This document shows, one piece after another, positions 1 through 10,544 of a stretch of 64,000 nt of DNA (positions are counted from its first letter, which is position 1; each line of letters begins with the position of its first letter). The position numbers and the translations under genes are program-made. Source of the stretch: Diacronema lutheri (lineage: Eukaryota > Haptophyta > Pavlovophyceae > Pavlovales > Pavlovaceae); NCBI GenBank assembly GCA_019448385.1, contig JAGTXO010000010.1:124001-188000 (forward strand), read 5' to 3'. Below the pieces are notes generated by a model. That model did no database searches. It had not been told where the DNA came from and was given only the letters and a program-made list of their open reading frames with translations.

Positions 1-1528
1 TGGTGAACGTCATCACCTCCTCTTGCAGGCACTCGGTTGCGTCGGTGAACTGGCGTATGTCGCAAAAGCCGAAGAGGCTGTTCACCTTCCGGCCCATCGC
101 GATCGGGTCGATGTCACCCGTCGAGCGCAGCACGCGCGCGATCGTGCCGCTGCCGGCGAGGCCGATGCCGACCTGCAGCAGCGAAGCGATCTTTCGGATT
201 GACTGCTCGAGCTCGTTGAGCTCGTCGAGGGCATCCTCGCCAAACGACTCGAGGGGCTTCATCGGGTCGTTCGAAAACGCGTTCACGATCGTGAAGAGCT
301 TCTCGATCGGCGCGATGCAGTAGCGCATGGTCACCTGCCCAAAGACGACGACGCCCGCGCCGAGAAGTAGGATGACGAACCAGAGCAGCCCGAGCCCGAA
401 GCGCGCCTCGTACGCGAGGTCCGTCTTGATCACGAACCCGCCGGTCGAGCACTCGCCGTCGGACGCGCAGCGCGCGCCGGCTCGCACGAGCTCGTACTCG
501 GCGTCGCGAATCGCAGGCGGGAGCGCGGCGGCGTCGTTCTCCAGCACCGTGCCGTCCGAGGCCTGAAAGTAGGCGAGGTGGAGGAAGCGCGACGATTCGG
601 CGAGCACGAGGCGCGCGGCAGCCTCGTGCGCCGAGTGCGCCGCGCCCGTCTCGACGTGCGCACGCCAGAGCCGGTCGAGCTGGCCGACGGCCTCGACCTC
701 AAAGTCGATGCGCGACTTGAGGCTCTGCAGCGAGAGCACGGGGAAGACGATCATCATGACGAGCACGCCCACGACGATCTGCAGGGTGATCGTGTCCTGC
801 AGCATCCGGCCGACCTCGGACGGGTTGTCGCGCCATGCCGCCTGCGACTCGTCCGCCTGCACTCGGCGCGCGCCGCGCCGTACGTTGACGATCTTGGCGA
901 GCTTCATCAGGCGCACGAGCCGCAAGAGCCGCACGACGCGCACGAGCCGAGCCTTTTGCGACGCCTCGGCGAGCGCGTCCGCCTGCGACGAGATGTCGCT
1001 CGACGGCGCAAACATCCATCGGACCTCAAGGAGCAGTGTGCCAGTCGCGACCACGTCGAACGGGAAGTAGACAGAGCGGTGGTAGCGCGGGCGCACGCAG
1101 AGGGCGAGCGCGATCTCGACCACGAATAAGAAGAAGCACACGGCCGTCACCGCCGCAAAGGTGCGGTCGTGCTGCATCCCGAGCTCGGCGGCGATGCGCA
1201 CGTCGTCCGCCATGAGCGACCAAAACGTCGCGAACATCATGATGACGGTCGTGGCTTCTGAGTTGAGGAGGGCAAGCGCGTGCTGGGCGCACGTGCGCCG
1301 CGAGCGCGCGCGCGCCGGCTGCACGCGCCCGTCGCCACGGCTGCTCGACGCATCGGAGCCAAATGACTTCACGTCGGAGCGCACGGGCACCGCGCCGGCG
1401 TGCTCGGGCCACACGGCGCGCTGCCGCGAGAAGGTGCTGGACAGCGCAGCTGACACGAGTGTCCCACGCCGCTGCGCGCCCGGGGCACGTGCGCGCTTGA
1501 GTGGCAGCACGTGCGCCGACCGGAACAT
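1..1528 (-). CDS. Voltage-sensor / class III nucleotide cyclase (partial, C-terminus off the window)
   Basis: The minus frame opens at a Met (1528) and runs uninterrupted off base 1, giving 509 residues. After ~88 soluble residues come four helices: S1 (about 90-112), S2 (123-146), S3 (155-177) and S4 (193-211). S4 reads RLVRVVRLLRLVRLMKLAK, with Arg at every third position (five Arg then Lys), the textbook voltage-sensor pattern. A fifth hydrophobic helix (~245-263), a ~110-residue loop and a sixth helix (~375-398) follow. The last ~40 residues contain FGFCDIRQFTDATE, the start of a class III adenylyl/guanylyl cyclase domain with its first metal-binding Asp. The loop does not resemble a K+ pore and looks more like an extracytoplasmic sensor. 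The expected role is making cAMP or cGMP under membrane-potential control. Ciliates and apicomplexans have K+-channel/adenylyl-cyclase fusions of this general type. The missing C-terminus prevents a choice between adenylyl and guanylyl cyclase. Confidence 0.82.
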   Translation of the reverse strand, partial: MFRSAHVLPLKRARAPGAQRRGTLVSAALSSTFSRQRAVWPEHAGAVPVRSDVKSFGSDASSSRGDGRVQPARARSRRTCAQHALALLNSEATTVIMMFATFWSLMADDVRIAAELGMQHDRTFAAVTAVCFFLFVVEIALALCVRPRYHRSVYFPFDVVATGTLLLEVRWMFAPSSDISSQADALAEASQKARLVRVVRLLRLVRLMKLAKIVNVRRGARRVQADESQAAWRDNPSEVGRMLQDTITLQIVVGVLVMMIVFPVLSLQSLKSRIDFEVEAVGQLDRLWRAHVETGAAHSAHEAAARLVLAESSRFLHLAYFQASDGTVLENDAAALPPAIRDAEYELVRAGARCASDGECSTGGFVIKTDLAYEARFGLGLLWFVILLLGAGVVVFGQVTMRYCIAPIEKLFTIVNAFSNDPMKPLESFGEDALDELNELEQSIRKIASLLQVGIGLAGSGTIARVLRSTGDIDPIAMGRKVNSLFGFCDIRQFTDATECLQEEVMTFT

Positions 1529-1734
1529 CCTGCGCGAGCCACGCTTGTGGACGGAAGAGAGCCACAAAAACTACGCGCGAGCCAACAGCGCACGAATTGA
1601 AATCTGAGCGGACGCCCTTTTCTAAAGTGGCGGGCGTAACAGCAATGGCGCAGAAGGGTGAGGCCACGCGCAGATCCGGCGCAGGGGCATCCCCTCCCCG
1701 CGATTGCCGCTGAGTGTGACGCGCACGCGCGCGC
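1529..1734. promoter_or_regulatory. Divergent intergenic region, cyclase and unknown gene
   Basis: These 206 bp separate the start codons of the minus-strand cyclase and the plus-strand gene at 1735. The spacer presumably holds both promoters. I see no clear TATA box. Confidence 0.4.
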
Positions 1735-3033
1735 ATGCGCCGCGCGCCACATCGCACGCCCGGCCTACGCGCAGGCTACTTCGACGTGCCCCCCGAGGCG
1801 ATTGAGCCGCCGAAAAAGTCGCTGCCGCACTATGCGCTCCCGAACTTTTCCGTCGTGCTGCCTGACTATGCCAACAACGAGGCGGACGTGATCCGCAGCG
1901 CGTTCAACACGGCCAACTTTCGATCGATCGCCGACCTGCCCGACACCGTCAAGAATGGCGCAGTCAATCGCTCGCGCTTCGAGAAGATGACGATCAACCG
2001 GCAGTCGCCGCTCGAGGGCACGGCCGCGGCTGCGGGCGACGACACGGTGCTCTTTGGGCAGCAGCGCAGGCTTCCGGACAAGACGAACCGAGCCAAGTAC
2101 TTCATGGAGTTCGAGTACATGCCTTCACCCTACTCCCTCGCCGAGGAGCTCGCCAAGGACGAGCGCAACGCCAACAACGTGAAGGTCGCCCAGGCGGGGC
2201 ACGCGCTCACGTTCCGCCCGGCAGACTCGCGCACGCGCCACGCGCACGAGGACGTGGCGGGCAAGTTCACCGAGTACATCATCGACCCCTTCGAGTGCGC
2301 CGGCGACCAGGTCCTGCGGCAAAAATGGCTCATGGACGCACAGGTCCTCGCCGCGCCGTTCAAGCCGGCCGGCCGGAATCGCGGCGCCGCGGGTGAGGCC
2401 TCGACGGAGATGACCGGCCGGCAGCAGCTGCCCGGTGCGCGCGCGCGCGCGTGCGCCGCCGCGCGCCGCGCATGGCGCGACCTGCGCTCACACCGCGTTT
2501 ACGAACCGCTCGTGCGCGCGCGCGCGACGCTCGGCGCGGCGGCGCGCGGCGCGCGGCGCGCAGAGATTGTGGCGGCGTTGAGCCGCGTGCTCGAGGAAGA
2601 CTGGGAGGGCTGCCCGATGCTCGTGTGCGCGACGGAGGATGAGCACATCGTCGTGCGCTTTGGGATGGCGACGCTCGAGGAGGAGCCGGGCCTCATCGCC
2701 TACATGAACGTGTTCGCTGCGTCGCACGAGCTCGTGAGTAGGCACAAGTTACGCAAGGTGGTTGAGGATTGGAATGTAACGCCCGGTGATGGGTACCTCT
2801 ACTTCACGTTCCGGCCGAGCTGGGTGCACGTGCCGAGGCTCGAGGCCTTTTACGCGCTGCATCCGGAGGACAAGGTCTACAACGACCGGAGAGCGGCGGC
2901 CGCCGCGGCGGCAAAGGCAGCCGCGGCGGACGGCGACGGCGACGGCGACGACGACGAGCTCGATGGCGACGGTGGCGCCGAGGCGCAGCTCGGCGCCGAA
3001 TTTGAGCTCGCCGCGCGCAACGCCATGATCTGA
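1735..3033 (+). CDS. Conserved-looking protein of unknown function, two exons
   Basis: The frame encodes 432 residues, but 2435-2563 looks like a 129-nt intron. It starts GTGCGCGC, ends GCGCGCAG, reads as Arg/Ala-rich sequence, and its removal rebuilds the same Glu codon (phase 1), leaving ~389 residues. The first exon is ordinary coding sequence with low-complexity-free stretches such as YFDVPPEAIEPPKK, KTNRAKYFMEFEYMPSPYS and IDPFECAGDQVLRQKW. The second contains EDWEGCPMLVCATEDEHIVV and a short Trp/Phe-rich stretch. The C-terminus is Ala-rich then acidic (GDGDGDDDELDGDG). There is no signal peptide and no membrane segment. I do not recognise the family. The APFKPAG motif faintly resembles proline-rich motifs of some flagellar proteins, which is too weak to name it. 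The Met at 1735 is the first in frame; the true start could be a little further in. Confidence 0.6.
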   Translation: MRRAPHRTPGLRAGYFDVPPEAIEPPKKSLPHYALPNFSVVLPDYANNEADVIRSAFNTANFRSIADLPDTVKNGAVNRSRFEKMTINRQSPLEGTAAAAGDDTVLFGQQRRLPDKTNRAKYFMEFEYMPSPYSLAEELAKDERNANNVKVAQAGHALTFRPADSRTRHAHEDVAGKFTEYIIDPFECAGDQVLRQKWLMDAQVLAAPFKPAGRNRGAAGEASTEMTGRQQLPGARARACAAARRAWRDLRSHRVYEPLVRARATLGAAARGARRAEIVAALSRVLEEDWEGCPMLVCATEDEHIVVRFGMATLEEEPGLIAYMNVFAASHELVSRHKLRKVVEDWNVTPGDGYLYFTFRPSWVHVPRLEAFYALHPEDKVYNDRRAAAAAAAKAAAADGDGDGDDDELDGDGGAEAQLGAEFELAARNAMI

Positions 3034-3707
3034 GCGGGTGCGTGGCGACACTGGGCGTCCGACGAGTGCACCGCGGGTGCGCGGCGGTGTTCTGTAGTGC
3101 CAAAAAATGAGCCCGGCCAAGCGCGATCGGGTGCACGGGCTGTCGCACACGCGTGCACGCCCACGCCGTCGCGCGCGCGTGCACACATGATGGCTTCATG
3201 GAGCGAGAGCCTGACGGCGAGCTGCGGGCGCCATGCGCCCAGCTGCCTGCCAGCACAGCGCGACCATCGCGCTGGCTGCGCGTCAACGAATGACGTATCG
3301 AGCACGCAGCCGCGGACATCCCGGGCAGGCGAGTAGCAGAGCGGCGGCGCGGCGAGAACGCGCGGCGCGGCGCGGCGCAGAACACGTACCGCCACGCGCG
3401 TCAGCCGTGCGTCGTGCGAGTCGACGCGCTCGAGCTGCGCGCGCCCACGCGCGGCGCGGCGCACGCCTCTCCAGCTCGGCAATGGCACGGCAGGCGGCGC
3501 ATCCGCAGCGCGCAGCTCGATTGGCGACGCGGACGCGAGCGGCAAGATGCGCGGCGGCTTGGACGTCGTGAGCGCGCGCGTCGCGGACAGGTGGCCAAAG
3601 CGCAGCGAACGATACTCCAAGAGACCAAGACGTTCCAAAGTCTAATAAGACGTACGCCCATACGTCTTTTTGCCTTGAGCTCGCATCCCCATCAATATAA
3701 TGATCGA
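3034..3707. other. Intergenic region before the SGNH hydrolase
   Basis: About 670 bp of GC-rich sequence with no convincing gene. Open frames exist on both strands but have Arg/Ala-rich, low-complexity translations. The last ~60 bp turn AT-richer and hold an inverted repeat (3647-3668) and the string AATATAATGA just before the ATG at 3708, a plausible promoter or 5' leader. Confidence 0.5.
3647..3668. repeat. 8-bp inverted repeat followed by a T tract
   Basis: Arms AAGACGTA (3647-3654) and TACGTCTT (3661-3668) are perfect complements around a 6-nt loop, and a run of Ts follows. It lies ~40 bp upstream of the SGNH start. In eukaryotic nuclear DNA this could be an operator-like site or a leader hairpin, or chance. 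Confidence 0.5.
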
Positions 3708-4868
3708 ATGGCCGACCCAGTATGCGCTGAGCGCTTTGTCGCCGAACGGGGACGAGGCGTGCGTGCTTCTGTTCGGCGACAGCAGCACTCGTGCGTGCTT
3801 CTGGCACTCACATTAGGCCCAATCGCAGGCGTCAAAATGGTTCGGTGTTCCGACGTCGCGAGCGCGCCGCTGGCATCCATCCAGGCGTTGGACTATGCGC
3901 GCGTGCTCGACGAGTTCCGCGTGCGCGGCGGCAGGCACGCGCAGCTGTCGCCAAGCGAGCGCACACCGCTGCCCGAGGGCTACGCGAAGTGGCGTTTCGA
4001 CGAGCCGCTCTGCGACCATGTGGGAACGTGTCACGAGTCGTCCGTCGCTGCGAGCCCGCGCACCCGTCACAGCACGCGGAGCGCCGAGAACTACAGCGCA
4101 TGGTGGCGCGCGCACGACGCCCTCGCCGCGCTCGCGCGCCGCGCGGGCCGACCTGGCCTCGTGTTCGTCGGCGACTCGATCAGCGAGAGCTATCTCGGCT
4201 CGAGCATGCTTGCGCCATGCAGGCGCTGCGCCGGCGTGCCCAACGCGCTCGCCGCCGAGATGCGCCGCGCGTTTGGCGAATCGCTCGTGGTGGCCATTTC
4301 AGGCGACCAGACCCAGCACGTTCTCTGGCGGCTAGAGAATGGCGGCTTTTCGCCGCAGTTGCGCGCGGGCCGCTCGGTCGTGAACGTGCACATTGGCACC
4401 AACAACCTCGGCGCTGGCTACCTGCCGCACGACGCTGCGCTCGGCGTGCACGCCGTCGCGTCGTGGCTGCTCGAGCGCACCGGCAGCGCGGTGCTCGTGA
4501 ATGCGCTCCTGCCGCGCTCGGACCACGACCCCCCGAGGGTGCGCAAGCTATGCCCACCGCGCTGCAACGCGCGCGGCGAGCCGTTCCGCTCCTTCGCGCC
4601 CGCCATTGATAAGACCAACCGCCTTGTCGCCGACCTTGTCCAGCGGCTGCGCACCCGGCACGGGCCGCGTGTGGCGTATGCCGACTGCGGCGCCGCGTTC
4701 GTGCGCGCCGACGGCCAAGTGGACGCGCAACTCATGCCCGACATGCTCCACCCAAACGCGTTGGGGCACACGCTTCTCTTGCGCTGCCTCCGGCCACACC
4801 TGCTCGCGCTCAAGCAGTTCGCCAACGGCACCGCCGGCCGCGTTCAGACCAGCCTAGACCGAACATGA
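3708..4868 (+). CDS. SGNH/GDSL-family hydrolase
   Basis: From the Met at 3708 this encodes 386 residues with no intron. It carries the SGNH blocks in order: VFVGDSISES (block I, nucleophile Ser), the ISGDQ segment (block II Gly), HIGTNNLGAG (block III, Asn) and DMLHPNALGH (block V, catalytic Asp and His). The spacing and the GTNN motif resemble platelet-activating-factor acetylhydrolase beta/gamma-type esterases, so ester hydrolysis of a lipid or carbohydrate acetyl group is the likely activity. A short hydrophobic stretch near the N-terminus (CVLLALTLGPIAGV) could be a signal anchor. The frame is open upstream to 3414, but that part is Arg-rich and low complexity, so 3708 is preferred. A Met at 3837 is another possible start. 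Confidence 0.8.
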   Translation: MADPVCAERFVAERGRGVRASVRRQQHSCVLLALTLGPIAGVKMVRCSDVASAPLASIQALDYARVLDEFRVRGGRHAQLSPSERTPLPEGYAKWRFDEPLCDHVGTCHESSVAASPRTRHSTRSAENYSAWWRAHDALAALARRAGRPGLVFVGDSISESYLGSSMLAPCRRCAGVPNALAAEMRRAFGESLVVAISGDQTQHVLWRLENGGFSPQLRAGRSVVNVHIGTNNLGAGYLPHDAALGVHAVASWLLERTGSAVLVNALLPRSDHDPPRVRKLCPPRCNARGEPFRSFAPAIDKTNRLVADLVQRLRTRHGPRVAYADCGAAFVRADGQVDAQLMPDMLHPNALGHTLLLRCLRPHLLALKQFANGTAGRVQTSLDRT

Positions 4869-4904
4869 ATCCCCCTCCCTCCCCCCTCCCCTCCCCTCCT
4901 TTGA

Positions 4905-7900
4905 TCACACAGCCGTAGCCCGTCGCATCCTCGGCCGGCTGTGCGACTCGCCGATCACAGCGTCCTCCTCGCCGTCGCCATCGCCTTCGCCATCGCCGTC
5001 GCCATCGCCGTCGCCTTCGCCATCGCCGTCGCCGTCGCCGTCGCCAGCCTCGAACGCGCTCTCCCTCAGCTGCGCAAGGTGCTGCTCCAAGCGGCCATGC
5101 GGCAGGTGCGCGATGGAGGTGGCCCGGTTGCGCGGCCGTGTGGCCAGCTTGGTGGTGTGCGCCAGCGCGTGTGCGTCCGCCAGGTCGCCAAGCCGTCGGA
5201 ATGGCCCCGCACGCAACTCTTCCCCGCCATGCGCCGCCACGTCGCTCTCGGCACCGCTCGGCTCGTCGGCACGGGCTGCCCAATTGTGATCCTCCTCCGC
5301 CAGGTCAGAGGCGAGCGCGCGCGGCTCGGCGGTCGGCCTGCGCGACCTCCCGCCCCACCGCGACGGCTCCTCCGACAGGTCAGAGGCGAGCGCGCGCGGC
5401 TCGGCGGTCGGCCTGCGCGACCTCCCGCCCCACCGCGACGGCTCCTCCGACAAGTCGGCGGCGAGCGCGCGCGGCTCGGCAGTCGGCCGGCGCCCACTCC
5501 CGCCCAGCCGGTGCCATACCTCCGCCAGGTCGGAGGCGAGCGCGCCCGGCTCGGCAGTCGGCCTGCGCGACGCAACGTGCGCCATGAGCACACGAGGCTC
5601 AGCTGTGTCCCCGCGCACAAGCCTCGGCAGGGCTTCGGCAGGTGACGTCATGTCCCCGCGCACAAGCCTCGGCAGGGCTTCGGCAGGTGACGTCGTGTCC
5701 CCGCGCACAAGCCTCGGCAGGGCTTCGGCAGGTGACGTCGTGTCCCCGCGCACAAGCCTCGGCAGGGCTTCGGCAGGTGACATCGTGTCCCCGCGCACAA
5801 GCCTCGGCAGGGCTTCGGCAGGTGACGTCGTGTCCCCGCGCACAAGCCTCGGCAGGGCTTCGGCAGGTGACGTCGTGTCCCCGCGCACAAGCCTCGGCAG
5901 GGCTTCGGCGTCGCCGTCGGCGTCGGCGTCCGCGTCGTCGTCGTCGCCACCATCTTGAGCGTCAGCACCGGACATGCCCACGGACGATCCGGGTGAATTC
6001 CAACGGCCGCCCGCGTCGTCGTCGTCACCACCATCTTGAGCGTCAGCACCGGACATGCCCACGGACGATCCGGGTGAATTCCAACGGCCGCCCGCGTCGT
6101 CGTCGTCACCACCATCTTGAGCGTCAGCACCGGACATGCCCACGGACGATCTGGGTGAATTCCAACGGCCGCCCGCGCGCGACTCGGCCAGAGCATTGCG
6201 CCACACGGGCGTGCGCGCGCAAGCCCTCTTGCCGAGCGGTGAGCTGGCCGGGGTGCACGAGGGCGAGCGCGAAGCGCAGCACGAGCACGACAACGTCACG
6301 CCGAACGCGGCGGGCTCGCGCGTGTCCGTGCGCGCAAAGGGCGGGTGGCTGCATGCACCTGCCAAAGGCTCGCACGTGTCCGAGCGCGCAAAGGGCGGGC
6401 GGCTGCATGCACCTGCCAAAGGCTCGCGCGTGTCCGAGCGCGCAAAGAGCGCGTGGCTGCATGCACCTGCCAAAGGCTCGCGCGTGTCCGAGCGCGCAAA
6501 GGGCGGGTGGCTGCATGCACCTGCCAAAGGCTCGCACGTGTCCGAGCGCGCATAGGGCGGGCGGCTGCATGCACCTGCCAAAGGCTCGGACGTTTCGGCC
6601 CGCTCGGACGGCGGCCACCTTCGCGCGCCGCTGACCGGCAACGCGACCGACGCTGGGCTGAGCGCTGGCGAGCAGGACGCACTGCGCGACGCTGGGCCAA
6701 CGGAAGAACCCCAGCACCCGCCGCCATGCTGACACGTGCCCGCTCGTGAGAGCGCACGGTGCGCCGGCGGCGAGAGGCCGGCGCGCGCGGCGCGAGGCGC
6801 GTCCATCTCGGGCTGCGTAACGCCGTCGGTGCCCTGAGTGTGTGACGCATTCGGCGTTACGCAACGCTCGGCGTGATGTGACGCTCCGCACGGCTGCGTA
6901 ACGCCGAGCGCTGCTGCGTCCGCCATGTCGCCGCTCGGGCCGCGCGGCGCGGCGGGCGCGAAGGCGGGCGGGCCGAGCGGCGGTGCAGCGGTGTGGCGCG
7001 TGGGCCCCTCGTCGTTGCCCTGCGCGGCGCACGATGGCTGCCGCGTTTCGTCAGCGTTGCACGATGGCTGCCGCGTTTCGTCAACGTTGCACGATGGCTC
7101 CGGGCTCGTTGGCTTGTTTGGCGGAGCGCTCGGCGCGTGTGGCCTGGCTGCGGCCGGCTGCGGCTGCGGCTGCGGCAGCGGCTGCGGCTGCTGAGGCTGC
7201 GGCTGCGGCTGCGGCAGCTGCTGCGGCGGCTGCTGAGGCTGCGGCTGCGGCTGCGGCTGCGGCTGGGGCTGGGGCTGCGGCTGCGGCAGCTGCTGCGGCG
7301 GCTGCTGAGGCTGCGGCTGCGGCTGCGGCTGCGGCTGCGGCTGGGGCTGCGGCTGCGGCGGCTGCTGCGGTACTGCAACGCGAAGCCCCAGCGCGCCGCC
7401 CATCGGCTGCGCGACATACACCCGCCCACGCAATGCGGTGGGCGCGGTGGGCGCGCGCGGTGGCGAGCGCGCGCACGATGCACGGGCAAGGACGGGCGCG
7501 GCGCCGTGAGCGTGCGCGCGCGGCGGCGTGCGGCGGCGCGCGGCGGCGCGCGGCGGTGCGCACGTGCACGACGCACCGCGAGGACGGTTAGGAGCGTCTC
7601 GTGCTGAAGCGCGAGATCGAGCAGCGCGTGCACGCGCGCGCACGCGCCACCAAGCCGCGCCTCCAAATCCGTATCGGCAGCGCGCGCGTGCGCGCGCGCG
7701 CGCGCGCGCTCAGCAACGCGCGCGTCGGGCGGCTGCGCCGCCGGCTGGCGCGGCGCGTCGGGCGGCTGCGCCGCCGGCTGGCGCGGCGCGTCGGGCTCTG
7801 CGCACGCGCCGCGTTCCGACGCCGCCATCTCCGCGGCGTGCGCGGCGGCGAGCAGCGTGTGCGGTGAGCGCTCGGCGACGGGCGCGTCGAGCGCGTGGGC

Positions 7901-9960
7901 GCGCGCGCGCACGGCCATGGCCGCGTGTTCGACGATGTGCAGCGAGAGCTCGAGCTGCGGCCGGCGCAGCTCGCGCAGCGCAAGGCGCGCCGCGCGCACG
8001 TCCTCCTGCGCGCGCGCGCGTGCGCGGGCGGGCCGAGGGCGGGAGGTGGTGGTCCCAAGGACGAGGGCAAAAAAGTCAATGACACGTGCGCTCGGACGCG
8101 TGCTCGTAACGCACGCCCAAGCCGCGCGGCGCGGGCGCGCGCGCGCGCGCCTCACCGCGCGGTGCGTGCACAGCGCGCGGCTGACGGCGGCGTGCGCGCC
8201 CTCCGCCGCGCGCATCAGTTGCGCCTCGATGACCGCGCACAGCGCCGCGCCCGCGCCCTCCGCCGCGCGCTCGCCGCCGAGCTCGGTCGCGAGGTGGGTG
8301 ATGTGCAGCGGCTCCACCGCGTCGACGCCGCGCGGCGCCGGCGCGGCCGGCTGCGAGATGGTCGCAAGCGCGCGCCCCGCGGTGTCGCACGCGCCCGCGG
8401 CCTCGGCCGCCCGCCACGCCGCGCGCTCCGCGCTCGTCGCAAGGGCGCGCAACGCGGCGGGCGCAAACGCTTCCCGACAATCCTCCCGACAATCCTCCCG
8501 ACAAGCCTTCCGACAATCGGGCGAGCCGCCGCCGCCGCCATCGTTGCGCTCCGGCGCGAGCGAACGCTTTAGCTGCGCGCGAGCAGCGCTGAGCGCCTCG
8601 ACGCAAAGCCGCGCGCGCCCGTCGGCGCGCGTCGGCGCGCGCGCGGGCGCGCGCGGCTCGGCGCCCAGCCGGCGCGCGCGGCCCGCCCCGCCGACGGCGG
8701 CGCCGGTGTCGGTGCGCGCCGCGGACTGCGCGGTGAGGCGCGCGTCGGAGAGCAGCGGCCGCGCGCGCGCGCCGCTGTCCGCCGCCGCCTGCACGGCCGC
8801 GCCCAGCTGGCGCACGAACGCCGCGCTCGCGCCGCTGCACTCGCTCGCCAACGCGCGCGCGCGCGCGTTGGCGAGCTCGTCCGCGCGTGCCGTGCGCGCC
8901 GCGGCCGCCACGATGGCCGACGGCGCCACGATGGCCGACGGCGCCACGATGGCCGACGGCGCCACGATGGCCGACGAGCTCGTCCGCGCGCGCACCGCGC
9001 CGTCGGCCATCGTCGCAGGGCGCGCGCCACCCGCACGCGCGCGCGCTCCGCGAGCGGCGGACGGCGCGCCCGCCGCGCGCGGTGCCGGCGCGCGCGCGCG
9101 CGCGCCACCGCGCGCGGCGAGCGGCGCACTCGGTCGTGGCAGCGCCGTGCGCGCGCTGCGTGCCGTCGGCCATGGCAGCGCGCACGAGGCGTCGGGCGGC
9201 GGCTCACGCCGGAGCAACGCCTCAATCATTGTCTCGTCGGCGCGGTCGTTCGCCGCGCCGCCCGCGCGCGTCGCGACCGCGCCGCCGACCGGCCGCGGCG
9301 CGCTGCCGGCGCGGTCGTTGGCGGGCGGACGCAGCACGGCGTCCGCGACGGCGAGCGCCGCGGCCGCCGACGCGCTCGCGGCCGAGCTGTAACTGCTCGC
9401 CGCGACTGCCGCGCCCGAGCGCAGCGAGCGCACGATGGATGCGGTCGTAATCGCCGCGGAGCTGGCTGCGCAGGAATAGGTTTCCGCAGCCGCGGCCGCC
9501 GCCATCGTGGCCGTCGCCGCGCCGCGCAGGGCCGCCGCGCGCTGCGCCGCGCTCTCACTCCACGCGCTCTCCAAGTTCGACGTGAGCGCCAGCGGCCGAG
9601 GCGATGGAAGCAGCCGCGCCCGCGCGCCTGCGCCCGCGCCCATGCCAGCCGTTTCGTCGCCACAGCCCTCGCCAATGCTGGCGGCGGCCTCGCGCGACGG
9701 CGCAACCAACCGTGTCTCGCCCAGCAAGCGCGGGCTGGCGCACGTTCGTCCATGCGCCAGCGCATGCGCGCGTGCATCAACAGTGAAACCGCCGCCGCAC
9801 TGGGCGCCGTGCGCGCCACCGCCATGCGCATTGCACGCGCTGGCGTGCATGGCATTGTTGCCCGCCGCGCCCGTGCCTGCTGCTACACCTCGCCCTCGCC
9901 CGCGCCCGCGGTCGCCTCCGCGCCCATCGCCGCTGCCGCCGCCGCCGCCGCCGCCTCCGT

Positions 9961-9991
<31 letters not shown>

Positions 9992-10512
9992 GCCGCCGCT
10001 ACCCGGACCGCCGCCCGGACCGCCACGGCCGTCACGCGCGTCGCCAGCGTCGTGATCGTGAGCGTCCGTGCCATATTGCGTCGTCCAGTCCACAGCCTGC
10101 ACGTACAGACGACCGGACTGGGCGTGCAGTCTGCCGGACGGCGCGCCGCCGTACGGCGCAAGCGCAAGCAGCGACCACGAGAAGACATGACAGCCAGCAA
10201 GCGCGGCATTCAAATCCTCGCCAGCGCCTGCGCTCAGGCCAGCGCCCGCACCGATGCCCGCGCCCGGGCCCGGGCCCGCGCCCGGGCCCGGGCCCGCGCC
10301 CGAGCCCGCTGCGCCATCATCTCCCGCCTCCACCATGCACAGCGCGGCGGCCTCGGCGGCGGCGGCGGCCGCGGCCACGGCCTCGTCCGCGGCCGTGGCG
10401 TGCCCGCGCGCGCCCGAGCGCCTGCCGCCCTCGCGCGCTGGCAGCCGAGGCCGGTGGGCGCGCCTTGGTGACGGCGACCGCGAGCCCGCGCCCGCGCCCG
10501 CGCCCGCGCCCA

Positions 10513-10544
<32 letters not shown>

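Noticed and set aside
3414-3707. N-terminal extension of the SGNH hydrolase
   Set aside because: Arg/Ala-rich and low complexity, crosses a hairpin and an AT-rich leader-like stretch; the Met at 3708 fits better.
4968-7372. Clustered direct repeats, considered as a CRISPR array
   Set aside because: Repeats are adjacent with no unique spacers, differ in period from block to block, and are in frame within a eukaryotic gene.
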